The notes under the pieces were generated by a model. That model did no database searches. It saw nothing but the letters and a program-made list of their open reading frames with translations, and was not told the DNA's origin. The position numbers were made by a program, and so were the translations under genes. From the NCBI RefSeq assembly GCF_001544475.1, contig NZ_FCNW02000012.1, forward strand, positions 1 to 64,000: DNA of 64,000 nucleotides, given 5' to 3'. Source of the stretch: Caballeronia humi (lineage in GTDB: Bacteria > Pseudomonadota > Gammaproteobacteria > Burkholderiales > Burkholderiaceae). Positions 1 to 9,276 of the stretch are shown in pieces (within the stretch, counting starts at the first letter, position 1; each line of letters starts with the position of its first letter).

Positions 1-515
1 GCGGGCAGTTTCAGCGACAACGTTTCCGAACCGCCATCGACTTCACGCGACACCGTGGCTTTGCCATCGGCGACCACGACTTTCGAGGCAAACGTCGCTT
101 GCGGCAGGCCAGCCAAAGCGGCGAGCATCTGACCGGTTTGGTTCGAATCGTCGTCAATCGCTTGCTTGCCGAGGATGACGAGTTGCGGCTGCTCTTTATC
201 CACCAGCGCCTTCAGAATCTTCGCGACCGCCAGCGGCTGCAATTCCTCAGTCGATTCGACGAGAATCGCGCGATCCGCGCCAATCGCCATCGCGGTACGC
301 AGCGTTTCCTGACATTGCGTCACGCCGCACGAGACCGCAACAACCTCAGTCGCCACCCCCGCCTCACGCAAACGCACCGCTTCCTCGACAGCAATCTCAT
401 CGAACGGGTTCATCGACATCTTCACGTTCGCGATATCGACGCCGCTGCCGTCCGATTTCACGCGCACTTTCACGTTGTAGTCGACCACTCTTTTCACTGG
501 CACCAGGATTTTCAT
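1..515 (-). CDS. etfB: Electron transfer flavoprotein beta subunit, partial at window edge
   Basis: The visible N-terminal 171 codons begin [19 protein letters not shown] and contain the ETF-beta AMP-binding region ([15 protein letters not shown], then [16 protein letters not shown]). With EtfA this protein forms the soluble electron carrier that takes electrons from acyl-CoA and other dehydrogenases to ETF:ubiquinone oxidoreductase. The start at 513-515 has a GGAG eight bases upstream. A TATAAT -10 box lies about 40 bases upstream of the start (557-562) and a perfect palindrome further up. The 3' end lies outside the window, where etfA would be expected from usual gene order. Confidence 0.95.
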   Translation of the reverse strand, partial: MKILVPVKRVVDYNVKVRVKSDGSGVDIANVKMSMNPFDEIAVEEAVRLREAGVATEVVAVSCGVTQCQETLRTAMAIGADRAILVESTEELQPLAVAKILKALVDKEQPQLVILGKQAIDDDSNQTGQMLAALAGLPQATFASKVVVADGKATVSREVDGGSETLSLKLP

Positions 516-556
516 GCACACGCTCCAAAGTTACGATTACGTCAACCCAACGTCTC

Positions 557-562
557 ATTATA
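557..562 (-). promoter_or_regulatory. Probable -10 box of etfB
   Basis: On the minus strand this reads TATAAT, a perfect -10 hexamer about 42 bases upstream of the etfB ATG. No good TTGACA match exists 16-18 bases upstream, which suggests an activator-dependent or weak promoter, or that the main promoter is elsewhere. Confidence 0.45.
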
Positions 563-641
563 CGAGCGACACGCGCCCCCGGACCGCGGAATGGCCGAGA
601 GCGGCCGTCAGGCAGACAGACAATCAGCAATGGCTGAGATA

Positions 642-663
642 ATATAGAACGATCGTTCTATAT
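642..663. promoter_or_regulatory. Perfect 22-bp palindrome, TetR-type operator candidate
   Basis: The half-site ATATAGAACGA is followed without spacer by its exact reverse complement. The core GAACG-AT-CGTTC is the style of site bound by TetR/AcrR-family regulators of fatty-acid and acyl-CoA catabolism in proteobacteria. It lies between the metQ stop and etfB, about 130 bases upstream of the etfB start, so etfB is the likely target. The palindrome is seen; the regulator identity is inferred. Confidence 0.7.
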
Positions 664-701
664 CATATCCAAGGAAACCCGGGTTCATCGCGACCCGCTA
701 C

Positions 702-1499
702 TTACCAGGCTGCGATCACCGCGCCCGCGTATTTCCCTTCGATGTACTGCTTCACTTCCGGCGAGTGGTACGCCGCAACCAGCTTCGCAACCCACGGCTT
801 GTCCTTGTCGGCGGCGCGGATCGCGATGATGTTCGAATACGGTCCCTTCGGGTCTTCGATCGCGATCGCGTCCGACTTCGGTTTCAGGCCCGCTTCCATC
901 GCGAAATTGGTGTTGATCGCGGCGGCATCGACGTCGCCGAGCGAGCGCGGGATCTGCGCGGCATCGAGTTCGACGATCTTCAGCTTCTTCGGGTTCTCGA
1001 CGATATCGAGCGGCGTCGCCTTCAATCCGGCGTCGGCGCGCAGCTTGAGCAGGCCCTGCTTCTGGAGCAGGAGCAGCGCGCGGCCGCCGTTGGTCGGATC
1101 GTTCGGCACCGCGATGCGCGCGCCCGGCTGCAGTTCGGCGAGCGACTTGACCTTCTTCGAATAGATGCCCATCGGGAACGTGACCGTATCGGCGACCTTG
1201 ATCAGCTTGTAGCCGCGGTCCTTCACCTGCGCGTCAAGATACGGCGCGTGCTGGTAGCTGTTCGCGTCGAGGTCGCCGGCAGCGAGTGCGGCGTTCGGCT
1301 GCACGTAATCCGAGAACTCGACGACCGTGATCTTCAGCCCGTTCTTCGCGGCGACCTGCTTGACGACGTCCATGATCTGCGCGTGCGGGCCGCCCGTGAC
1401 GCCGAGCTTGATGGCTTCATCAGCGTGAGCGGCGGTGCTCGCGAACAGCGTAGCCACGGAGAGCGCGGCGGCGAACTTGAGAATGAATCGGCGTTGCAT
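702..1499 (-). CDS. metQ: Methionine ABC transporter substrate-binding protein MetQ (NlpA family)
   Basis: A 265-residue periplasmic binding protein that delivers methionine to the MetNI importer. Residues 1-26 form a Sec signal peptide ending AAHA. The mature part carries NlpA-family segments (KLGVTGGPHAQIMDVVK near 31, NSYQHAPYLD near 80, NDPTNGGRALLLL near 133). Unlike E. coli MetQ there is no lipobox cysteine after the signal peptide, so it is probably soluble rather than lipidated. It is the last gene of metN-metI-metQ, 34 bases after metI. Confidence 0.93.
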   Translation of the reverse strand: MQRRFILKFAAALSVATLFASTAAHADEAIKLGVTGGPHAQIMDVVKQVAAKNGLKITVVEFSDYVQPNAALAAGDLDANSYQHAPYLDAQVKDRGYKLIKVADTVTFPMGIYSKKVKSLAELQPGARIAVPNDPTNGGRALLLLQKQGLLKLRADAGLKATPLDIVENPKKLKIVELDAAQIPRSLGDVDAAAINTNFAMEAGLKPKSDAIAIEDPKGPYSNIIAIRAADKDKPWVAKLVAAYHSPEVKQYIEGKYAGAVIAAW

Positions 1500-1533
1500 G
1501 GATTGGCCTTTGTTTTTAATAGAAAAATTGACG

Positions 1534-2187
1534 TTACTTGTGGCTCAGACGCCGCACGAGCCAGTCACCGAACGACTGCACGAGCTGCACGAACACGATC
1601 AGGATCACGACTACCGTAAGCATGACTTCAGGCAAAAAGCGCTGATAGCCGTAGCGGATGCCGAGATCGCCGAGACCGCCGCCGCCGATCGCGCCCGCCA
1701 TCGCCGAATAGCCGACGAGCGACACGAACGTGATCGTCAGCCCGGCGACGACGCCCGGCAACGATTCCGGCAGCAGCACCTTGAACACGATCTGGCGAGT
1801 GGTCGCGCCCATCGCCTGGGCGGCTTCGATCAGGCCGCGGTCGACTTCGCGCAGCGCCGTCTCGACGAGCCGCGCGATGAACGGCGCGGCCGCGATCGTC
1901 AGGGGGACGACGGCAGCCGCCGTGCCGATCGACGAACCGACCACGAGCCGCGTGAACGGAATCACGGCGACGAGCAGGATGATGAACGGCGTCGAGCGCA
2001 CTGCATTGACGATGCCGCCGAGCACGCGGTTCACGCCGAGGTTCTGCAGGACGCCGTCGCGGTCGGTGAGATAGAGCAGCACGCCGAGCGGCAGGCCGAT
2101 CGCGGCGCCCACGAGCCCCGAGATGCCGACCATCACGAGCGTCTCCCAGAACGACTGCACGAACATGTCGAACATTTCACTCAACAT
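1534..2187 (-). CDS. metI: Methionine ABC transporter permease MetI
   Basis: A 217-residue inner-membrane permease with about five hydrophobic segments. The binding-protein-dependent transport EAA loop is visible near residues 135-160 ([24 protein letters not shown]). It pairs with MetN to import D/L-methionine. Its start overlaps the 3' end of metN by 11 bases, which implies translational coupling. Confidence 0.95.
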   Translation of the reverse strand: MLSEMFDMFVQSFWETLVMVGISGLVGAAIGLPLGVLLYLTDRDGVLQNLGVNRVLGGIVNAVRSTPFIILLVAVIPFTRLVVGSSIGTAAAVVPLTIAAAPFIARLVETALREVDRGLIEAAQAMGATTRQIVFKVLLPESLPGVVAGLTITFVSLVGYSAMAGAIGGGGLGDLGIRYGYQRFLPEVMLTVVVILIVFVQLVQSFGDWLVRRLSHK

Positions 2188-3211
2188 ACGAAAGCTCCTC
2201 CACCACCACGCCTTGAGCGCGCAAAAAAGTGATCGCCTCGGCGACCTTGACTGGCTGACCGCCCGCCAGCACCGCGAGCGAGCCGAATGCCTGGCCCTGA
2301 ATCTCGTCGATTTGTCCGTGCAGGATGTTGAAATCGAGCTCGTAGCGGCGGATCGTCTCCGAGAGAATCGGCTGATCGACGCCCGAGCCCGTGAATGCGA
2401 GCCGCAGCAAGTGGCCGCTGCCCGTCTTCAGCCGCTCGGCGACGCGTTTTTTCATCGCGGGCGGGAGTTCGTGCGCGATTACATCGCCGATCAGCGCGCG
2501 CGTGACTTCGTGATGCGGCTGCATGAACACATCGACCACGTTGCCCTCTTCGACCACGCGCCCCGCGTCGAGCACGGCGACGCGGTCGCAGACCTGCTTG
2601 ATCACGTCCATCTGGTGCGTGATCAGCACGACCGTCAGGCCCAGTTCGCGGTTGATCTTGCGCAGGAGGTCGAGGATCGAGCGCGTGGTTTCGGGATCGA
2701 GGGCGGACGTCGCTTCGTCGGACAGCAGCACTTTCGGCTTGCTCGCCAGCGCCCGCGCGATGCCCACGCGCTGCTTCTGCCCACCGCTGATCTGCGCGGG
2801 GTAGCGGTCCTTCTGAGTGGTCAGGCCGACGAGGTCGAGCAGCGGCAACACGGTCGCCTCGATCTCGGCGCGCTTCATGCCGGCGAGTTCGAGCGGCAGC
2901 GCGACGTTGTCGAACACCGTGCGCGACGAGAGCAGGTTGAAGTGCTGGAAGATCATGCCGATGTCGCGGCGCGCGGCACGCAAATCGGCAGCAGAAAGCG
3001 TGGTGAGATCGCGCCCCTCGACGATCACGCTGCCTTCGCTCGGGCGCGTCAGCAGGTTGATCGTGCGGACCAGCGTGCTTTTGCCAGCGCCGCTTCGCCC
3101 GATGATGCCGAACACTTCGCCGGCGGGAATCGTCAGATTGACGTTATGCAATGCTTCGACCCAGCCCCGGGGTCCGGCGAAGCGCTGTGACAGGTTGCGT
3201 ATTTCGATCAT
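2177..3211 (-). CDS. metN: Methionine ABC transporter ATP-binding protein MetN
   Basis: A 344-residue ATPase with Walker [10 protein letters not shown] (38-46), ABC signature ISGGQKQR (about 142), Walker [12 protein letters not shown] and the H-loop LITHQMDV. The C-terminal 80 residues are the NIL/ACT-like domain that binds methionine and trans-inhibits MetNI. It is the first gene of the operon. No clear Shine-Dalgarno precedes the ATG; instead a GC-rich stem-loop ends 11 bases upstream of it. Confidence 0.95.
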   Translation of the reverse strand: MIEIRNLSQRFAGPRGWVEALHNVNLTIPAGEVFGIIGRSGAGKSTLVRTINLLTRPSEGSVIVEGRDLTTLSAADLRAARRDIGMIFQHFNLLSSRTVFDNVALPLELAGMKRAEIEATVLPLLDLVGLTTQKDRYPAQISGGQKQRVGIARALASKPKVLLSDEATSALDPETTRSILDLLRKINRELGLTVVLITHQMDVIKQVCDRVAVLDAGRVVEEGNVVDVFMQPHHEVTRALIGDVIAHELPPAMKKRVAERLKTGSGHLLRLAFTGSGVDQPILSETIRRYELDFNILHGQIDEIQGQAFGSLAVLAGGQPVKVAEAITFLRAQGVVVEELSYVE

Positions 3212-3222
3212 GTCAATACAAA

Positions 3223-3267
3223 CGGCGGCGGCTCCGTGGGGGTTCGCACCCGGGCAGCCGGCCGCCG
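3223..3267 (-). promoter_or_regulatory. Structured leader immediately upstream of metN
   Basis: Read on the minus strand, an outer CGGCGGC/GCCGCCG stem (3261-3267 with 3223-3229) encloses a GNRA-capped hairpin GGGT-GCGA-ACCC (3251-3240). The structure ends 11 bases before the metN ATG, where a ribosome binding site would be. It matches no riboswitch class I can recognise, so its role as cis-regulator is inference. Confidence 0.4.
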
Positions 3268-3308
3268 TCGATGTTCTTAGTGTTAATCCGAAATTTTACC
3301 GCACGCTT

Positions 3309-3329
3309 ATCATTCGCTTTAATAATGAT
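3309..3329. promoter_or_regulatory. Inverted repeat between metN and the hydrolase gene
   Basis: ATCATT and AATGAT form a 6-bp inverted repeat with a 9-base spacer in the divergent promoter region. The hexamers resemble Fur-box units, but the arrangement is not a canonical Fur box. Confidence 0.25.
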
Positions 3330-3365
3330 TTCCATGCCGCTAATTACTTCGGGGCATTTAACGAC

Positions 3366-4226
3366 ATGTATTCCACGAGCACCGTCAAGACCCGTCAGGG
3401 TGTCGAACTGTTTTTGCATCGCTGGCAGGCGGTGGGGAAGCCGCTCGCGCGCATCGCGCTGGTGCACGGGCTGGCCGAACACGCGCAGCGCTATGACGCC
3501 TTCGCGCAACCGCTGAACGCGGCGGGCGTCGAATTGATCGCGGTGGATTTGCGCGGGCACGGGCGCTCGTCGGGGGCACGGGTGTGGATCGACCGTTTTG
3601 ACGACTACCTGCTCGACGCCGACGTGCTCGTCGAAGTCGCCGAGACGACCGCGCCGGCAGGCGTGCCGCTCTTCCTGATGGGCCACAGCATGGGCGGAAC
3701 GATCGCGGCGCTGTACGTCGCCGAGCGGGCGGCGGAGCGCAAACTCGCGGGGCTGATCCTGTCGAGCGCCGCACTAAAACCCGGCCGCGACGTGCCGCGC
3801 TGGCAACTCGCGCTGGGGAAAATCATCGGCGCAATCAGCCCGCGCCTCCCGGCGCTGACGATCGATCCGGCGCTGTTGTCGCGGGCGTCGGGAGTCGTCG
3901 AGGCGAACCGGCGCGACCAGCTCGTCCATCACGACGCGATTCCCGCCCGCACCGGCGCCCAGTTGCTCGCCGCGATGACGCGCATCGAAACGAAACGCGC
4001 GTCGATCGCACTGCCGCTCTTCGTCTTCCACGGCACCGCCGACAAGCTCACCGAACCCGACGGCAGCCGCGAGTTCGAAGCGGCCACGAGCTCGACCGAC
4101 AGCACGCTTCTGATGCTGGAGGGCAGCTATCACGAGACGCTGAACGATCTCGACCGCGATCGCGTGATCCGCGCGCTGATCGACTGGACGCTCGTGCGCG
4201 CGGATTTGCAGCGCTCGCGGACGTAG
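3366..4226 (+). CDS. Alpha/beta hydrolase, monoacylglycerol-lipase-like
   Basis: A 286-residue serine hydrolase of the Hydrolase_4 family. Seen: HGLAEHAQRY (oxyanion region, near 34), the nucleophile elbow GHSMGG (near 107), the acid region HGTADKLTEPDGS and the catalytic His in GSYHETLND. It has no signal peptide, so it is probably a cytoplasmic lysophospholipase or monoglyceride lipase; the substrate is unknown. I place the start at MYSTSTVK because upstream in-frame sequence reads antisense to metN. It is divergent from metN, and its stop is 12 bases from the convergent HDAC-like gene. Confidence 0.85.
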   Translation: MYSTSTVKTRQGVELFLHRWQAVGKPLARIALVHGLAEHAQRYDAFAQPLNAAGVELIAVDLRGHGRSSGARVWIDRFDDYLLDADVLVEVAETTAPAGVPLFLMGHSMGGTIAALYVAERAAERKLAGLILSSAALKPGRDVPRWQLALGKIIGAISPRLPALTIDPALLSRASGVVEANRRDQLVHHDAIPARTGAQLLAAMTRIETKRASIALPLFVFHGTADKLTEPDGSREFEAATSSTDSTLLMLEGSYHETLNDLDRDRVIRALIDWTLVRADLQRSRT

Positions 4227-4238
4227 CCGGCGCGCCGC

Positions 4239-5162
4239 TCAGATATCGGCCAGCGCCCGTACATGCGCGACGACGCTGCGCCCGAGCGCCGACAGGTTGT
4301 ACCCGCCCTCGAGCGAACTCACGATGCGCCCCTTCGCGTGACGATCGGCCACCGCGCGGATCTGCTGCGTGAGCCACGTGTAATCGTCCTCGACGAGGCC
4401 CATGTTGCCGAGATCGTCCTCGCGATGCGCGTCGAAGCCCGCCGACACGAAGATCATCTCCGGCTTGAACGCGTCGAGCCGGGGCAGCCACAGCAAATCC
4501 ACCGCCTCGCGCACGGCCATGCCCTTGGTTCGCGCGGGCATCGGCACGTTGACCATGTTCGGCGCCTGGCTGTCAGCGCCGGAATACGGATAGAACGGAT
4601 GCTGGAAGAAGCTGCACATCAGGACGCGCGGGTCGCCCGCGAACGCGGCTTCCGTGCCGTTGCCGTGATGCACGTCGAAATCGATCACCGCGACGCGCTG
4701 CAGGCCGTGTACTTCCAGCGCGTGGCGCGCCGCAACGGCGATGTTGTTGAAGAAGCAGAAGCCCATCGCGCGCGCGGGTTCGGCGTGATGGCCGGGCGGG
4801 CGCACGCTGCAGAACGCGTTGTCGTAGCGGCCTTCGATCACGGCATCGGTCGCGGCGATGGCGGCGCCCGCCGCGCGTAACGCCGCCTGATACGAATGCG
4901 GGCACATCAGCGTGTCGGGATCGACTTCGGCACGGCCTTCGGCCGGCTGGCACTGCCGCACGAAGTCGATGTGCGCCTGCGTGTGCACGCGCGCAAGGTC
5001 GATCTCGCTTGCAAGAGGCGCTTCTTCGCGCTCGATCAGCGCGTCGATGCGGCTTCCGATCAACTGGTCTTCGATCGCCTTCAGGCGGTCCGGGCATTCG
5101 GGATGCCACGGACCCATGTCGTGGAGAAGACAGTCGGGGTGGGAATAGAAGGCGGTCGCCAT
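4239..5162 (-). CDS. Histone deacetylase family protein (acetylpolyamine/acetoin-utilisation type)
   Basis: A 307-residue zinc amidohydrolase of the arginase/deacetylase fold. Seen: HPECPDRL (near 17), RPPGHHAEPARAMGFCFFNN (active-site His pair, near 122), DFDVHHGNGTE with zinc ligands Asp and His, and the late EGGYN motif. Bacterial members deacetylate small acetylated amines or unknown protein lysines; the substrate here is not deducible. The start at MATAFYSHPDC fits family length; an in-frame ATG 22 codons upstream gives an atypical basic extension. Confidence 0.9.
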   Translation of the reverse strand: MATAFYSHPDCLLHDMGPWHPECPDRLKAIEDQLIGSRIDALIEREEAPLASEIDLARVHTQAHIDFVRQCQPAEGRAEVDPDTLMCPHSYQAALRAAGAAIAATDAVIEGRYDNAFCSVRPPGHHAEPARAMGFCFFNNIAVAARHALEVHGLQRVAVIDFDVHHGNGTEAAFAGDPRVLMCSFFQHPFYPYSGADSQAPNMVNVPMPARTKGMAVREAVDLLWLPRLDAFKPEMIFVSAGFDAHREDDLGNMGLVEDDYTWLTQQIRAVADRHAKGRIVSSLEGGYNLSALGRSVVAHVRALADI

Positions 5163-5379
5163 AGGCTTTCGGCGGCCGGTGTGCGCCGGACCGCGTGTCT
5201 CGTGTCTTTTCGTCATACGCACGACCACACGCCGCGCGATTGACGTTAAGTTACCACACCGTTTATTCCCGTCGCCGCCGTTAATTCAGGGTTTCGAGGC
5301 AGGATGCGGGCTTAAGGGCGTCGGTTATACTGCCCCGACACCCGACGCACTGCCACACATCGTCACAACCACGCACACT

Positions 5380-6573
5380 ATGACATTCAAGTTTGCTCCG
5401 CTTGATTTGCCCCACGCGTTCAAGCCGCACTCACTCGCCACCGTCGTCTCCAAAGCCTTCCTCGTTTGTGCTCTCGGCGCCCTCGCCGCCGGCAGTGCCT
5501 TTGCGCAGTCGCAGTCACAGTCGCAGCCTCAAACCGCGACGCCGCAAGGGCAGGACTTCGAAGAAGAAATCGTGCCGCAGCGCTACGCGAAAAATCCGAA
5601 TGTCGATGCGTTTATCAACGACATGGTCGCGCGCTACGACTTCGATTCAAGCGCGCTGCATGACCTCTTCAATCGCGTCAGCTATTCGACGACCGCGGTC
5701 AAGCTCGTGACGCCCTCGCCGACGCCCGCCGCGAAGAACTGGCGCGCGTATCAGGCGCGTTTCATCGAGCCGGTGCGCATCAACGCCGGTGTGAAGTTCT
5801 GGCGCGCGAATCAGGCCACGTTGCAGCGTGCGTCTGAGCAATACGGCGTGCCGCCGGAGGTGATCGTCGGCATCATTGGCGTAGAGACGATCTACGGGCG
5901 CTACATGGGCAACTTCCGCGCGCTCGACGCGCTCACCACGCTCACCTTCGACTACCCGAACACGCCGAATCGTGCCGAGCGGCAGGCGACGTTCCGCAAG
6001 AACCTCGAAGACCTGCTCGTCTGGACGCGCGACGCGCAGATCGATCCGTCAACGGTGCTCGGCTCGTACACAGGCGCGATCGGCATTCCGCAGTTCATGC
6101 CGAGCAGCATCGTGCAATACGCGATCGATTACGACGGCAACAGCCGCATCGACCTGCGCACGAGCCAGGCCGACGCGATCGGCAGCGTCGCGAATTTCCT
6201 GAGCAAGCACGGCTGGGAGGGCGGGCGTCCGGTGGTGTGGCGCATCGCGGGCGATGTCGGCAGCCAGGGCATCGCGCAGGCGGCGGCCGACGGCGCGCCG
6301 GAGCCGCACTGGTCGCTCGCGCAGTTGCTGAAGGCGGGCATGCTGCTGAACGAGCCGGCTTTGAATACGGCGTCGGAGGCGGGAACGCCTGTAACGGTCG
6401 TCGATTTGCCGACGCCGGGCCGCCCGACCGAATACACGCTCGGCACGAAGAACTTCTACGTGTTGACGCGCTATAACCGAAGCTTCTTTTATGCGCTGTC
6501 GGTCTATCAGTTGGGCGAGGCGATCAAGGCGCGCATCGCGGCGGGCGATACGGGAACGTCGACGGTGCAGTGA
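5380..6573 (+). CDS. mltB: Lytic murein transglycosylase B
   Basis: A 397-residue peptidoglycan lytic transglycosylase. A signal peptide (about 1-43, ending GSAFA) is followed by a short QS-rich linker and the GH103 domain. Catalytic Glu lies in GVETIYGRYMGNFRALDALTTL, followed by AIGIPQFMPSS and NFYVLTRYN. It cleaves MurNAc-GlcNAc bonds to give 1,6-anhydro ends. No lipobox Cys is evident, so it is likely periplasmic. It converges with cysM on a shared terminator. Confidence 0.93.
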   Translation: MTFKFAPLDLPHAFKPHSLATVVSKAFLVCALGALAAGSAFAQSQSQSQPQTATPQGQDFEEEIVPQRYAKNPNVDAFINDMVARYDFDSSALHDLFNRVSYSTTAVKLVTPSPTPAAKNWRAYQARFIEPVRINAGVKFWRANQATLQRASEQYGVPPEVIVGIIGVETIYGRYMGNFRALDALTTLTFDYPNTPNRAERQATFRKNLEDLLVWTRDAQIDPSTVLGSYTGAIGIPQFMPSSIVQYAIDYDGNSRIDLRTSQADAIGSVANFLSKHGWEGGRPVVWRIAGDVGSQGIAQAAADGAPEPHWSLAQLLKAGMLLNEPALNTASEAGTPVTVVDLPTPGRPTEYTLGTKNFYVLTRYNRSFFYALSVYQLGEAIKARIAAGDTGTSTVQ

Positions 6574-6596
6574 CTTTCTGATTCCGCATCAAAAAG

Positions 6597-6620
6597 AAGG
6601 CCGTTCGTTTGAACGGCCTT
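6597..6620. terminator. Intrinsic terminator shared by mltB and cysM
   Basis: A perfect 10-bp stem AAGGCCGTTC/GAACGGCCTT with loop GTTT is followed by CCTTGTTTTT on the plus strand and by CTTTTTG on the minus strand, so it can work in both directions. Confidence 0.85.
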
Positions 6621-6638
6621 CCTTGTTTTTGAAACACG

Positions 6639-7541
6639 TTACGCAGGGAAAACACCCGTCGAGAGATACCGGTCGCCGCGATCGCAGACGATGAACACGA
6701 TCGTCGCGTTCTCGACCTGCCGCGCGATGCGCAACGCGACTTCGCACGCGCCGCCCGACGAAATCCCGCTGAAAATCCCTTCGACCGACGCCATCCGGCG
6801 CGCCATCGTTTCCGATGCCGCCTGACTCACGTTCTCCACGCGATCCACCCGGCTGCGGTCGAAAATCTTCGGAAGATAAGCCTCGGGCCACTTGCGGATG
6901 CCCGGAATACGCGAACCCTCTTCCGGCTGCGCCCCGACGATCTCGATCTTCTCGTTCTGTTCCTTCAAATACTGCGACACGCCCATGATCGTGCCGGTCG
7001 TGCCCATCGCCGAAACGAAATGCGTGATGCGCCCTTCCGTCTGCCGCCACAGTTCCGGCCCGGTCGTCTCATAGTGCGCGAGCGGATTGTCGGGATTCGC
7101 GAACTGGTCGAGGATGACGCCCTTGCCTTCGCGTTGCATCTGGTCGGCGAGATCGCGTGCGTATTCCATGCCGCCTGTCACCGGCGTCAGCACGATCTGC
7201 GCGCCGTAGGCGGCCATGCTCTGGCGCCGCTCGATGGAGAGGTCCTCGGGCATCAGCAACACCATCTTGTAGCCGCGCACGGCAGCGGCCATCGCGAGCG
7301 CGATGCCGGTATTGCCGCTCGTCGCTTCGATCAGCGTGTCGCCGGGCTTGATGCGGCCGCGCTCCTCGGCCTTCTTGATCATCGAGAGCGCCGGACGGTC
7401 CTTCACCGAGCCCGCCGGATTGTTGCCTTCCAGCTTGCCGAGAACGACGTTGTTGCGGCCGCGGATGTCGTCGTCCGTCAGACGGACGAGCTGCACGAGC
7501 GGCGTATTGCCGATCGTGTCTTCGATTGTCATGTAAGCCAT
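6639..7541 (-). CDS. cysM: Cysteine synthase B (O-acetylserine sulfhydrylase)
   Basis: A 300-residue PLP enzyme making cysteine from O-acetylserine and sulfide or thiosulfate. Seen: IEDTIGNTPLVQL at the N-terminus, the PLP lysine in SVKDRPALSM (near 46), EATSGNTGIALA (phosphate loop) and GTTGTIMG (near 178). The long internal segment and sequence style match CysM rather than CysK. It lies downstream of the comEA-like gene after 284 bases without a recognisable gene. Confidence 0.93.
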   Translation of the reverse strand: MAYMTIEDTIGNTPLVQLVRLTDDDIRGRNNVVLGKLEGNNPAGSVKDRPALSMIKKAEERGRIKPGDTLIEATSGNTGIALAMAAAVRGYKMVLLMPEDLSIERRQSMAAYGAQIVLTPVTGGMEYARDLADQMQREGKGVILDQFANPDNPLAHYETTGPELWRQTEGRITHFVSAMGTTGTIMGVSQYLKEQNEKIEIVGAQPEEGSRIPGIRKWPEAYLPKIFDRSRVDRVENVSQAASETMARRMASVEGIFSGISSGGACEVALRIARQVENATIVFIVCDRGDRYLSTGVFPA

Positions 7542-7825
7542 AAGCGGTGCTGTGTGCGGCCGCGAGTGCAGCCGATGCGTGAATATTGGGATGCGGGGAA
7601 TCCACCGATTGTAGCCCAGCGGTCCTTTCGCTGCCGCCCGCCCCTGTCGGCTACAGGGGTTGCGTCGTCGCCTCTACAGCAAAAAGCCCGCGGCGAGGAC
7701 CACGGGAGCCAAATCACACTGAGGGCCGAAGGAGCCATGCACATACCACTTGCGCGAACCTGTAACCAATCGGGAGGGCGGCGCACGCGCTGACCGGCGC
7801 GTCGGCCGCATGCGCCGCGTCCCGT

Positions 7826-8188
7826 CTACTTCTTCACGACGACTGGCTGATGTGCGGACGCCGCCGCCGTAGCCGCATTGGCCGCGAGCGCGCCGGAGCC
7901 CGCGTGCGCCGCGGCGGCGGTCTTGCTCGCCGGCCCGATGGTGAGCCCTTCGGCCTGCAGGCGTTCCATCGTCTTGCCGCCCATGCCCTTGACGCGCTTG
8001 CTCATTTCGGCGGCGTCCTTGAACGGGCCGTGCGCGTCGCGCTCGTCGAGTATGGCTTTGGCTTTTGCCGGACCGATGCCCTTGATGCCGCGCAGCGCAT
8101 CGGTATTGGCGGTGTTGACGTCGACGGCCGCGAAAGCGGAACCGACCGACAGGGCGAGCGCGAACGCCGCGATTACTTTTTTGATCAT
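7826..8188 (-). CDS. ComEA-like helix-hairpin-helix protein
   Basis: A 120-residue protein with a signal peptide (1-20, ending SAFA) and one HhH DNA-binding motif (ALRGIKGIGPAKAKAILDER, about 32-51), then an Ala-rich tail. ComEA-family proteins bind incoming DNA in the periplasm during natural transformation; short stand-alone versions are common in beta-proteobacteria without proof of competence function. It follows rfaD by 85 bases. Confidence 0.85.
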   Translation of the reverse strand: MIKKVIAAFALALSVGSAFAAVDVNTANTDALRGIKGIGPAKAKAILDERDAHGPFKDAAEMSKRVKGMGGKTMERLQAEGLTIGPASKTAAAAHAGSGALAANAATAAASAHQPVVVKK

Positions 8189-8273
8189 CTGAGTCTCCCT
8201 TGAAGAACCTTGAGGAACCGGCCAGCGTCCGTCGCTGACCGTGAGACCCAGTTTAAAAAAACGCGCCAGCCTT

Positions 8274-9269
8274 TTATAGCTGGCCGAATAGCCAACGCGC
8301 GTAGCGGTCGACGCCTTCCTGCACGCTCAAGAACGGCGCGTCGTATCCGGCCGCGCGCAGCTTCGACTGATCCGCCTGCGTGAAGCACTGGTACTTGCCG
8401 CGCAGCGCGTCGGGGAACGGGATGTACTCGATCAGCCCGCGCTGCACGAGTTCGGCGAGCGACAGCGTCGTCGCCTCGCCGTCGATCGCGCGCAGCGTGT
8501 TCACGACGGTCGATGCGATGTCGTTGAACGGCTGCGCGCGGCCGGTGCCGAGATTGAAGATGCCCGACTTCTCCGGGTGATCGAAGAAGAAGAGGTTGAC
8601 CTTCGTCACGTCCTCGACGGACACGAAATCGCGCGTCTGCTCGCCCGCCGCGTAGCCGTTGTACTCGCCGAAGAGCTTGACCTTGCCCTCGGCGCGGAAC
8701 TGGTTGAAGTTGTGGAACGCCACCGACGCCATGCGCGCCTTGTGCGTCTCTCGCGGCCCGTAGACGTTGAAATAGCGGAACCCGACGATCTGGCTCTTCG
8801 CCTGCGGAAGCGTCTGTCGCACGATCTGGTCGAAGAGAAACTTCGAGTAGCCGTACACGTTCAGCGGTTTTTCGAACTCGCGGTCCTCGACGAACTGGCT
8901 CGACCCGCCATAAGTCGCTGCCGACGAGGCGTACAGGAATTGCGCGCCCTGTTCCAGACACGCGTTCATCACGTCGCGGCTGTAGCGGAAATTGTTGTCC
9001 ATCATGTAGCGGCCGTCGGTTTCCATCGTGTCCGAACAGGCACCTTCGTGGAACACCGCGCGCACTTTGCCGAAGTCGCCGCGCCTGAAGCGCTCGACGA
9101 ACTCTGTTTTATCGAGATAGTCGTCGATCTCGCAATCGACGAGATTCTTGAACTTGTCGGCGCGCGTCAGGTTGTCGACGGCTATCACGCGATGTTCGCC
9201 GCGATCGTTGAGCGCCTTCACGATATTGCTGCCGATGAACCCGGCCGCGCCGGTGACGATGATGGTCAT
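8274..9269 (-). CDS. rfaD: ADP-L-glycero-D-manno-heptose 6-epimerase
   Basis: A 331-residue extended SDR that makes ADP-L-glycero-beta-D-manno-heptose for LPS inner core. Seen: NAD-binding [10 protein letters not shown] (7-16), the Ser-Ser-Ala-Ala active-site strand [10 protein letters not shown] and catalytic YGYSKFLFD. The start at [10 protein letters not shown] fits the family. It lies 7 bases after rfaE1, so the two are surely cotranscribed. Confidence 0.95.
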   Translation of the reverse strand: MTIIVTGAAGFIGSNIVKALNDRGEHRVIAVDNLTRADKFKNLVDCEIDDYLDKTEFVERFRRGDFGKVRAVFHEGACSDTMETDGRYMMDNNFRYSRDVMNACLEQGAQFLYASSAATYGGSSQFVEDREFEKPLNVYGYSKFLFDQIVRQTLPQAKSQIVGFRYFNVYGPRETHKARMASVAFHNFNQFRAEGKVKLFGEYNGYAAGEQTRDFVSVEDVTKVNLFFFDHPEKSGIFNLGTGRAQPFNDIASTVVNTLRAIDGEATTLSLAELVQRGLIEYIPFPDALRGKYQCFTQADQSKLRAAGYDAPFLSVQEGVDRYARWLFGQL

Positions 9270-9276
9270 GATGTTC

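Noticed and set aside
3212..3365. Canonical Fur box or SAM riboswitch upstream of metN
   Set aside because: The AATGAT repeats are wrongly arranged for Fur, and the hairpins do not show conserved SAM-riboswitch core sequences.
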